DNA from: Planctomycetales bacterium
GTDB taxonomy: Bacteria; Planctomycetota; UBA11346
Reading direction: 5' to 3'
Length of the DNA: 22,130 nt
Assembly: GCA_025362255.1 (NCBI GenBank)
Contig: JANYGY010000244.1
Coordinates: 1-22,130, forward strand
Of the stretch, positions 15,506-21,235 are shown one piece after another; the stretch's first letter is position 1; each line of letters begins with the position of its first letter. The notes beneath the pieces are model-generated. The model saw nothing but the letters and a program-made list of their open reading frames with translations. It ran no database searches and was not told the DNA's origin. A program made the translations under genes and the position numbers.

Positions 15506-16039
15506 ATGTCCACTCCCGCATCGCCCGTAAAAACTTTTGGCATGGCCGCCCTGGCCCTGGCAGCTATCGGCCTAGCCATCTGGGTGGCCATGTGGACGTT
15601 CGCCGAGCCCCGGCCGCCGGTAGTGAAAATGTCTTCGCTGCCGATCACCGGATCGTGGATTCGCAAAGCCAATGCGACACCCGGTGAGATGCCGCCTGGC
15701 TCGCCAGCTCAATCGCCAGCTCAATCGCCACCCATTGCCCCGAAAGGCGTGGACGCCGATCCCACCCGCGCCTCGGTCATGGAAGTGAGCTACGCCAAGT
15801 TCATCAAAGCCTTCTCAGTGCCCGAAAACACCGTCGTCGGCGGGGCAGTCCACATCACGCTCCTCGATGGCGCCTCGGGTGACGCCAAGGTGCTTGAGTG
15901 CGTTCCTGGACGGTTGCTGCTCAACGTCCCGATGAAAGGTGGCACCACTGCCCAAGTGACCATCGCCCAGATGGGCGATGACGGCCCGCTGATCGTCACC
16001 GACAATCTCACGACCATCCAATTCGAGCGCGTTCCATAA
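15506..16039 (+). CDS. Hypothetical membrane-anchored protein
   Basis: I do not recognise a family. From ATG 15506 the product has 177 residues: a short cytoplasmic start (MSTPASPVK), one hydrophobic anchor (about residues 12-32), a Pro/Ser/Ala-rich linker with a short repeat (SPAQSPAQSPP), and a C-terminal domain of about 85 residues (from ASVMEVSYAKF onward) rich in beta-forming residues and without cysteine pairs. The topology suggests an extracytoplasmic domain tethered to the inner membrane, or an uncleaved signal. An upstream in-frame ATG at 15470 would add twelve unconvincing residues. It is the only plus-strand gene in the window, and a strong terminator follows 31 bases after its TAA. 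Confidence 0.78.
   Translation: MSTPASPVKTFGMAALALAAIGLAIWVAMWTFAEPRPPVVKMSSLPITGSWIRKANATPGEMPPGSPAQSPAQSPPIAPKGVDADPTRASVMEVSYAKFIKAFSVPENTVVGGAVHITLLDGASGDAKVLECVPGRLLLNVPMKGGTTAQVTIAQMGDDGPLIVTDNLTTIQFERVP
15701..15730 (+). repeat. 12-bp tandem repeat (2.5 copies) in linker
   Basis: The unit tcgccagctcaa occurs at 15701-15712 and 15713-15724, followed by half a copy to 15730. It encodes SPAQ repeated in the Pro/Ser-rich linker of the membrane-anchored protein, keeping the frame. Confidence 0.9.
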
Positions 16040-16070
16040 ACACGAACGGCTGTCTTGGCAAATGTTTTCG

Positions 16071-16100
16071 AAATCAGCGCCGCAGGGCGCTGATTTTTTT
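16071..16100 (+). terminator. Rho-independent terminator between convergent genes
   Basis: A perfect 11-bp stem (16071-16081 paired with 16086-16096) closes a four-base GCAG loop and is followed by four more T, giving a seven-T run to 16100. It lies 31 bases after the plus-strand gene's TAA and directly against the convergent NUDIX stop. In the minus direction the tail after the stem is only weakly T-rich, so the main function is for the plus-strand gene. Confidence 0.92.
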
Positions 16101-16660
16101 CATGGTCGACTCGGCTGGCTCGCCAGCACGTGCTGACGAGCGAGGTGCGCAAAGGCCAGCTGACATCCGTGGACGAGGCCTCCGTTGGCAGGCCCATACA
16201 ATTCCTCGACGGTGACCGTGACCACCGCGATATCCTCCGCCGGATCCAAATGTTGTCGCCCGCACTCGGGATGGCAGCGGATCACGTACCCATGAGCAGA
16301 GACGCGACTGCGTGCCGGCTCGGGGTACAACGTGCCCAAGGCGATCGGCGCGGCGCACGCGCGAAAGCCGGTCTCTTCGGTCAATTCGCGCAGCGCGGCC
16401 TGCTCGGGATTTTCGCCCGGATCGATGTTGCCAGCCGGCAGTTCGCGACAGACGCGGCCGAGACCGTGTCGATATTGCTCGACCAGCACGATCCGGCCAT
16501 CAGGCAGCACCGGGACCATGGTCACCCAATCGGCCGCCTCGATCACATACCACGGCTCGATCTCGTTGCCGTTTCCGGTGCGGACGCGTTCAGCGTGCAC
16601 GCGCAGCCACGGATCCGCGATGACCGTCCGACGCGTGATGACCGTCCAGGGCTGAGGCAT
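16100..16660 (-). CDS. NUDIX hydrolase, ADP-ribose pyrophosphatase-like
   Basis: NUDIX hydrolases cleave nucleoside diphosphates linked to another group, often ADP-ribose or sugar nucleotides in this subgroup. The product has a complete Nudix box: G-x5-E-x7-REL-x-EE-x-GF, read as GNIDPGE then RELTEETGF. It is preceded by the strand pattern VPVLPDGRIVLVEQYRHG and RELPAG, typical of the ADP-ribose/GDP-mannose pyrophosphatase branch. ATG 16660 gives 186 residues (MPQPWTVITRR...). A GTG at 16693 in the same frame would add eleven weak residues; neither has a good Shine-Dalgarno sequence. It converges with the plus-strand gene at a shared terminator. Exact substrate is not predictable. Confidence 0.9.
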   Translation of the reverse strand: MPQPWTVITRRTVIADPWLRVHAERVRTGNGNEIEPWYVIEAADWVTMVPVLPDGRIVLVEQYRHGLGRVCRELPAGNIDPGENPEQAALRELTEETGFRACAAPIALGTLYPEPARSRVSAHGYVIRCHPECGRQHLDPAEDIAVVTVTVEELYGPANGGLVHGCQLAFAHLARQHVLASQPSRP

Positions 16661-16725
16661 GATGCCAGCATGGGCGCCGTCGTGGCTGGTCACCTGATGA
16701 TCAGCACACTCGTTTCATTCGACCG

Positions 16726-17781
16726 TCAGCTCACCGCGCTCCAAGCCCGGCGCAGCAGCAGATGATGGCGCGCCGAGCGCGACAGTTCTGCGTGCTGAGG
16801 ATCATCGACGCTGAAGCCCCGTGACACCCGCGCGGCGTCGCCGAGCTGCGGTCGCAATTCCTGCCACACGCTGCGCGCGCGGGCTTGATCGGGCAGCCAA
16901 ACTTGGGGCGCCAATTCGGGATCCTCATCGTCTGCGATGGGCAACGGGACCCGCTGCGGACCGTCGATGTTGGCCCCGGTCAACGCGGCGAAAGCCCGCC
17001 CGGCGGCGTCCGCCAACACCGGATCAGGCTGGGCAAGGTATTCGATCATGCGCTCGACCTCAGCCGGCCGACCGAGGTCGGCGAGCGCGGCAAAGCTGTC
17101 GGTGGTCAGCGGTTCGGCCCAGATCCGCGCGGCAACCGCCGCGGCCGCAGCCGGTGCCGCTAAGCGCGCCGCCCAGCGCACCTCTTGGCTCAAAATCATC
17201 GCCAAGCGCGAGTCCTGACGCCGGCACAGACTGCCGATGCACGCGTCGCGCGTCAGCGGGTCAGCGCACGCTGCAGTGATCTGCTGCTGCGTGATCGTCG
17301 CGTTCGCTGAAACCGGGACCTGCGCCCACGCCCAGCGGCGGATCGCTGACGCCGGGTGGCTCAGCCAAGCTGCCTGAGCCGGAGCCTCGGCGATGATCAA
17401 CTGCACGATCTCCGACGTAGTGGAAGAATGCCGGTGATGCCGCCACGGTGACGACCCGTGGCGCATGATCACCGCCAATGGTTCGCCCAGGTCGTCTTCT
17501 GACACGCTGACCACGTGCTGCCACGCCCGCTCATGATCCTGCTGCTCGCCCGAGGCGACCCAGACCGCGAGCACCGCCAACACGTGATCGGCATCGTCGG
17601 AGACGAAGGCCGCCAGGGCCGCCCCGCCAGTCAACGCCAACGCATCAAGCTGGGCCGCGATGCGCTCATCAAGCCGAGCGATGGACGCATTGGTCGCATC
17701 CAGCGACTGGTCTTCGACCTCACGCCGACGCAGCAGCGGCCCCAATTGATCCAGCAACGGTTCGACAAACGTCATCAGCAT
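16726..17781 (-). CDS. TIGR02270-family T6SS-associated protein
   Basis: The 351-residue product resembles the TIGR02270 family, proteins of unknown role encoded in T6SS clusters and apparently built from HEAT-like helical repeats. Seen here are an N-terminal LDERIAAQLDALALTGGAAL motif (about 37-56, split by eye from its context), many Ala-rich helices, repeated phrases such as SHPASAIRRWAWAQVPVS and ADPLTRDACIGSLCRRQDSR, and a C-terminal helix-rich segment ending near SARHHLLLRRAWSAVS. It is somewhat shorter than the roughly 400 residues I expect for the family. The start is ATG 17781 or the ATG two codons later at 17775. The 29-codon ORF upstream ends in a TGA lying between these two ATGs. 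The assignment is strengthened by DUF6484, DUF4150 and DUF2169 genes next door. Confidence 0.8.
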   Translation of the reverse strand: MLMTFVEPLLDQLGPLLRRREVEDQSLDATNASIARLDERIAAQLDALALTGGAALAAFVSDDADHVLAVLAVWVASGEQQDHERAWQHVVSVSEDDLGEPLAVIMRHGSSPWRHHRHSSTTSEIVQLIIAEAPAQAAWLSHPASAIRRWAWAQVPVSANATITQQQITAACADPLTRDACIGSLCRRQDSRLAMILSQEVRWAARLAAPAAAAAVAARIWAEPLTTDSFAALADLGRPAEVERMIEYLAQPDPVLADAAGRAFAALTGANIDGPQRVPLPIADDEDPELAPQVWLPDQARARSVWQELRPQLGDAARVSRGFSVDDPQHAELSRSARHHLLLRRAWSAVS

Positions 17782-17864
17782 AAATAACTCACAGATGGAA
17801 TCCGAAGTGAACCATCAAAACCGAACATCAGGCCGCAGAGTTTGAAGCGCTTACGCCGTCTCAT
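17775..17864 (-). CDS. Possible 29-residue small protein or leader peptide
   Basis: ATG 17864 is preceded by a purine-rich GGAAGAGGGAG stretch ending two bases before it, and opens a 29-codon frame starting MRRRKRFKLCGLMFGFDGSL and ending in TGA at 17777-17775. That TGA sits inside the ATGCTGATG start region of the next gene, a typical coupled arrangement. The product is basic at its start and then hydrophobic. It shares the reading frame of the DUF6484 and DUF4150 genes upstream. It could be a real small protein, a leader for TIGR02270 translation, or chance. Confidence 0.35.
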   Translation of the reverse strand: MRRRKRFKLCGLMFGFDGSLRIPSVSYLC

Positions 17865-17892
17865 TGCTCCCTCTTCCTACTGAGCCATCCCC

Positions 17893-17928
17893 GCCTCTGC
17901 TGCCTCAGCTGCCTCTGCGGCCTCTGCG
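17893..17928. repeat. Four 9-bp tandem copies encoding Ala-Glu-Ala in the DUF6484 frame
   Basis: Units of nine bases (gcctctgct, gcctcagct, gcctctgcg, gcctctgcg) run from 17893 to 17928. On the minus strand they read as GCAGAGGCx, encoding A-E-A repeats in the frame that follows the DUF6484 TAG. The frame continues 27 codons past that TAG before another TAG at 17879-17877. Confidence 0.85.
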
Positions 17929-17960
17929 AACTCCTGTTCCTCGCCGTGCTCGCCAAAAGT

Positions 17961-18329
17961 CTAGTTGATCGCGACTTGGGCCCCGGTGATGCGTTGCGCG
18001 CGGCGGGCGCGGCTGATCACATCGAGTCCTTCGATCAGCACCCGACCATCAGCGCGGATGCGCAGAGAACCGCTGCCGCAGCGGATGGTCAGGGATTTTC
18101 CCGCCTCCAGGATCAGCTCATCGGGAATTCCCCCCAGTCGACCGATGATCACGGCCGGAGTGCTGGGCAGGTGCACGAGCACCCGGTCGCCTGGACTCAG
18201 GCGCGGCACTCCGCTCAAGCATTCCGCGACGATGGACTCGCCCTCAGGATTCGTGATCAGCAGCGTTTCGCCGATCGCTGATACGACGCAGATGGCGCTG
18301 CTGATCTGGTTTGTTTCGATCGTGTGCAT
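17961..18329 (-). CDS. DUF6484 domain protein, T6SS-associated
   Basis: The 122-residue product fits the DUF6484 domain, found near VgrG, PAAR and DUF4150 genes in T6SS clusters and predicted to be a small beta-structure. Visible features are an OB-like first half (LSPGDRVLVHLPSTPAVIIG, about 43-62) and a second half with ELILEAGKSLTIRCGSGSLR and RADGRVLIEGLDVISRA, ending in ITGAQVAIN, which matches the domain's typical C-terminus. A role in spike or tip assembly is inferred from neighbours only. ATG 18329 starts three bases after the DUF4150 TAG and in the same frame. The gene ends in TAG at 17961-17963, with a further Ala/Glu-rich open frame beyond it. Confidence 0.85.
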   Translation of the reverse strand: MHTIETNQISSAICVVSAIGETLLITNPEGESIVAECLSGVPRLSPGDRVLVHLPSTPAVIIGRLGGIPDELILEAGKSLTIRCGSGSLRIRADGRVLIEGLDVISRARRAQRITGAQVAIN

Positions 18330-18332
18330 GCG

Positions 18333-18716
18333 CTACCCCAGGATATTTTTTTGATTGTGAAACAATGGATCACCAAGCCGGCAGACGTTCCGACCTTCAA
18401 ATTGCACATCGAACGAATAGAGGAGGAACTCGCACGGACCCTTGATCCGATTGCTGATGATGCCACCGCCCGCAGTGCCCGCTTCATCGCCAGTGGACGT
18501 GGCATACGTCGCGTCCTTGGTCATCGGCATCTTGCCATCCACCGTCACAGTGGTCGGACCGCCGCTGGTATCCGCCGCCTTGCCGATGTTGGGGTAGGGC
18601 AGCGGGACGATCACCAGCGCCACCGGTGTTTTGCATACATCCGGAAAGGCGATGCTCATGCCGCCGCTGCCCTTGTGGGCGATCCCGCGGCTGTTGGCGA
18701 ATGTGGATTGGCTCAT
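18333..18716 (-). CDS. DUF4150 PAAR-like protein (probable T6SS spike tip)
   Basis: DUF4150 proteins are PAAR-like: small beta-rich proteins thought to cap the VgrG spike of the T6SS and connect it with effectors. The 127-residue product has the family pattern throughout: FPDVCKTPVALVIVPLPYPN (24-43), a GGPTTVTVDGKMPMTK segment, STGDEAGTAGGGIIS (73-87), YSFDVQFEGRNVCRLGDPLFHN in two parts (YSFDVQFEGR then VCRLGDPLFHN) and a short tail. ATG 18716 overlaps the stop of the immunity-like gene (ATGA). It ends in TAG at 18333-18335, one codon before the next gene's ATG in the same frame. GC content returns to the high background here (68% in line 18541-18600). Confidence 0.93.
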   Translation of the reverse strand: MSQSTFANSRGIAHKGSGGMSIAFPDVCKTPVALVIVPLPYPNIGKAADTSGGPTTVTVDGKMPMTKDATYATSTGDEAGTAGGGIISNRIKGPCEFLLYSFDVQFEGRNVCRLGDPLFHNQKNILG

Positions 18717-19294
18717 GCGAAGACCTGCGACGGCTTCGAGAACTGAACGCCGGGAAACCCTACTTTCTTGATATGTTCCACCAGCGACGCATGCAGCCAG
18801 ACGCTGGTCGTGTTTTCGGCTAGGCGAAACATCAGCGCGCCGCGCGCCTTGGTGTCGTCGATCACCAAATGATCGAATGCGACATCGATGACGGGTCCAC
18901 CAGGCTGGACGGTGGCGATGGACTTATTGAAATCGGCAGCCGCGATCAAACCGACGACATTGATCGCCCAATATCCCGTGAACCGCTCCTTGGTTTCGGC
19001 ATCGTTCAATACGCCCGGAAAAGCCTCGAGATTATCAACCCCAAATTCGATAATGGTGCGATAAAGACGATCACTGAGAATCAGCCCAGATGTATTGAAG
19101 ACGTCCGGCACAGCAGGCCCCATTTCCTGCGTATATGGCTCGATCGGAATAGTGAAGAATTCAATCGGATTCGGTATTTTTTCGTTCGTCAGCCGGAGGC
19201 CCCGGGTGAAGTGGAAATAACATGTCTTCCATGGCCACCCTTCCATGAAACGGGCTGGGAAGTCATAGTAATTCCAAGACATGGTCTGGTACAT
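18713..19294 (-). CDS. Imm11-like immunity protein (DUF1629 family)
   Basis: The 193-residue product resembles the Imm11/DUF1629 family, often encoded beside polymorphic toxins. Matching traits are a middle segment with FNTSGLILSDRLYRTI, GYWAINVVGLIAAADFNKS, a FDHLVIDDTKARGALMFRL core, and a C-terminal HASLVEHIKKVGFPGVQF helix-strand pattern. It follows the AHH nuclease gene with a four-base gap, and its AGGAG Shine-Dalgarno sequence (nine bases before ATG 19294) lies inside the nuclease gene's last codons. It is therefore the likely antidote to that nuclease; binding has not been shown. The gene is AT-rich (42-47% GC in two sampled lines), unlike its downstream neighbour. No signal peptide, so it is expected in the cytoplasm. 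Confidence 0.78.
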   Translation of the reverse strand: MYQTMSWNYYDFPARFMEGWPWKTCYFHFTRGLRLTNEKIPNPIEFFTIPIEPYTQEMGPAVPDVFNTSGLILSDRLYRTIIEFGVDNLEAFPGVLNDAETKERFTGYWAINVVGLIAAADFNKSIATVQPGGPVIDVAFDHLVIDDTKARGALMFRLAENTTSVWLHASLVEHIKKVGFPGVQFSKPSQVFA

Positions 19295-19298
19295 AAGA

Positions 19299-20123
19299 TC
19301 AAACTCCTATCTGATGAAATTTCATATAATCGAGTGAGTAACGTGAAAGATGCATGTCACGTTTCCAGCCGCCTGATGGTAATGTCACCATCCGACGACA
19401 TCGAGAAGACAAGAAATCTAGGCGGGCGACCAGCGTAACCAGGGTCCGTGTCGCAGGATCCTGGTCAGCTGCGTACGGACAGATTTCCTCGCAATGATCG
19501 ACTTTATCGGCGAGCTTTTCTAGGGCCTCGCGGACATGATCTGAGTATACCGGATGGGCATCATGAAATTGAGCTCTCACGGTGGTGATTGCCGCGCTCG
19601 CATAGCCAAAAGCATCACCCGCAAAATCGCAGGCCCCTTCACCCCATGAATGAATCGCGTAATTCCCAGGAACCCAGACGCCGTTCTCCGCCTTGTTGAT
19701 GTCATAACCGATGTTGCCAACGGCGGTGCCACCGCTGCCCAGATACTTTGGCTCGATCAGACGACTTTTCGCCAGTGCGGCATTCCCTGGAATGAGGTGA
19801 TGGGCCGCGACTCCGACTTCCAAAACATCACGCGCGGTTTCGGAACTCGTCTGATACGTGGTATCGCTTGTTTGCACCACCCAGAATCCCTCCGGCGGCA
19901 GCTTCTGCTCCGAGACAATATTTCGACCCAACGATTTCGCATTATTGTGAAATCGCACTCGTTTGATCGGACTGAGATGCGCGCGCCCATCTTCGTCCAC
20001 AACGGCCGTGAAGACATTAGTGCGCTCACCAGGCTTAGCTTGTTGGCAGAAGCAGCAGGTTTCCGAATCGTGATCCGGATCCTCGATCAGAATCATCAAG
20101 ACGGCCTCGTTGATCTCCGTCAT
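19299..20123 (-). CDS. AHH-family nuclease, probable T6SS effector
   Basis: The 274-residue product contains the AHH signature of the HNH/Endo VII superfamily: VAAHHLIPGNAALAKS (105-120, with A107-H108-H109), NIGYDINKAENGVWVPGNYA (137-156) and AQFHDAHPVYSDHV (184-197). These proteins are predicted metal-dependent DNases used as secreted toxins. The N-terminal part holds a tight cysteine group (C23, C24, C26), with C211 and C215 near the end; zinc binding is possible. No signal peptide. The start is ATG 20123, overlapping the stop of the thiolase-fold gene (ATGA); the frame is open further upstream but there lies inside that gene. A predicted immunity gene follows at once. GC content is low (45% in line 19921-19980). 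Confidence 0.85.
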   Translation of the reverse strand: MTEINEAVLMILIEDPDHDSETCCFCQQAKPGERTNVFTAVVDEDGRAHLSPIKRVRFHNNAKSLGRNIVSEQKLPPEGFWVVQTSDTTYQTSSETARDVLEVGVAAHHLIPGNAALAKSRLIEPKYLGSGGTAVGNIGYDINKAENGVWVPGNYAIHSWGEGACDFAGDAFGYASAAITTVRAQFHDAHPVYSDHVREALEKLADKVDHCEEICPYAADQDPATRTLVTLVARLDFLSSRCRRMVTLPSGGWKRDMHLSRYSLDYMKFHQIGV

Positions 20124-21235
20124 GCCGACACCACCAGCGCCGCACTGCGACCGCCGAAATCCGATGATGCGAGGACCAGGGCAGGCAGTTGGGCCCAGCC
20201 ACGCTGCTGGGCGGCGATCGCGAGCGCGATCAGCGCCACACCGCTGGCGGCGCCGAGATCGCCCCAGGCGTCGGCGGGATGGTGCACGACGGCGGTTGGC
20301 GGCACGCGCGCGCGGCAACGCACCTGGGTGACGCCGAACTCTCCGGCCCAGCAGCGTTCGCCGGTCATGGTCGACCACAGGCCCGCGACTGGCACCGCGT
20401 CATCAGCCAGCGCAGTGTGGGCCGCTGTCGCCAGCGCATCGCCCTGCCAATCGCCTTCGTTGGCGAAATGGCCGGCCTCGGTGGCGCAGCCGATGCCGGC
20501 GATTCGCGCCAGCGGCGTGAGGCCAAGCCGCGTCGCTGCCGCGGGGCTGGCGAGCAGCAGCGCGGCGGCGCCCATGCCTGGAATGAGTCCGTCGCTCAGG
20601 CGCTCGGTCTTGATCCGTTGCTGCATCAGCAAGGTGCCGAGGACATACTGCTGGAGCAGCGAATCGGCCGCGATGACCAGCGCCAGCGGCGTCCCGGCGG
20701 CCATGCTGGCGCGGGCGGCGGCGAGTGCGGCCAAGCCCCCAGCGCGGCCACGCTGGCTGGCACCGCTCTTTTCTGAACTGTTGTTTTCTGGACTGTTGTT
20801 TTCTGAAGAGAGAGCCTGGACCGCGATGCGACCCCCGGTTTGCTTTTCCACCGCGCGCGCCAATCGGGCGAGGTCGAGAGGCACCTGCGTTTCATACTCG
20901 GGCCACGCGCACCACGTCGGCACCGGCGCGGCGGCGGTGATCGCGATGGAGCCCTTCAGCGCCTCGTCTGCTGCCATTCCCGCGAGCCGGATGAGCTCGC
21001 TGGACCGTGCCGACACTCCTGCTGGATCGCTTCCTGCCGAAAGTGCCGAAGGTGCCAAGGCCACCAAATTCACCGCGGGCAACACTGCGGCGACGATCCG
21101 TTTCAGGCGGGTGTCGACGAAATCGCTTTCGGCAAAAGCGGAAATTCCGGCGCGGACATGGGCGGCATTCTGGCCGACCCCGATGCCCAACGCGGTGACC
21201 AGACCACTGGCGATGATCAACGTAGGTTTAGACAT
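20120..21235 (-). CDS. Thiolase-fold (beta-ketoacyl synthase-like) protein lacking catalytic residues, T6SS-associated
   Basis: The 371-residue product has the outline of a ketosynthase: an N-terminal segment IIASGLVTALG (7-17), an Ala-rich elbow region with GGLAALAAARASMAAGTPLA (166-185), a DGLIPGMGAAALLLAS stretch (215-230, like the usual DGF..GEGAA) and a C-terminal HHPADAWGDLGAASG (318-332, like the GH.LGAAG motif). The nucleophilic Cys expected in the elbow is absent (QRGRAGG at 161-167), and the His of the GH motif is Asp (GD). So this is probably a non-catalytic scaffold. Similar genes lie beside DUF2169 genes in T6SS clusters. An in-frame 15-bp repeat encodes SSENN/SPENN (143-152). 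It overlaps the DUF2169 stop by eight bases. Confidence 0.75.
   Translation of the reverse strand: MSKPTLIIASGLVTALGIGVGQNAAHVRAGISAFAESDFVDTRLKRIVAAVLPAVNLVALAPSALSAGSDPAGVSARSSELIRLAGMAADEALKGSIAITAAAPVPTWCAWPEYETQVPLDLARLARAVEKQTGGRIAVQALSSENNSPENNSSEKSGASQRGRAGGLAALAAARASMAAGTPLALVIAADSLLQQYVLGTLLMQQRIKTERLSDGLIPGMGAAALLLASPAAATRLGLTPLARIAGIGCATEAGHFANEGDWQGDALATAAHTALADDAVPVAGLWSTMTGERCWAGEFGVTQVRCRARVPPTAVVHHPADAWGDLGAASGVALIALAIAAQQRGWAQLPALVLASSDFGGRSAALVVSA
20769..20807. repeat. 15-bp tandem repeat (2.5 copies) inside the thiolase-fold gene
   Basis: Units ttttctgaactgttg (20769-20783) and ttttctggactgttg (20784-20798) are followed by a partial copy to 20807. On the minus strand they encode the Asn/Glu/Ser-rich stretch SSEN-N/SPEN-N just before the region where a ketosynthase would carry its nucleophilic Cys. 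Fifteen bases keep the frame, so copy-number changes would only lengthen a loop. Confidence 0.9.

Noticed and set aside
15397..15672. Minus-strand 91-codon open frame upstream of the exporter
   Set aside because: It overlaps the plus-strand membrane-protein gene and the divergent promoter region and has no ribosome site or recognisable domain.
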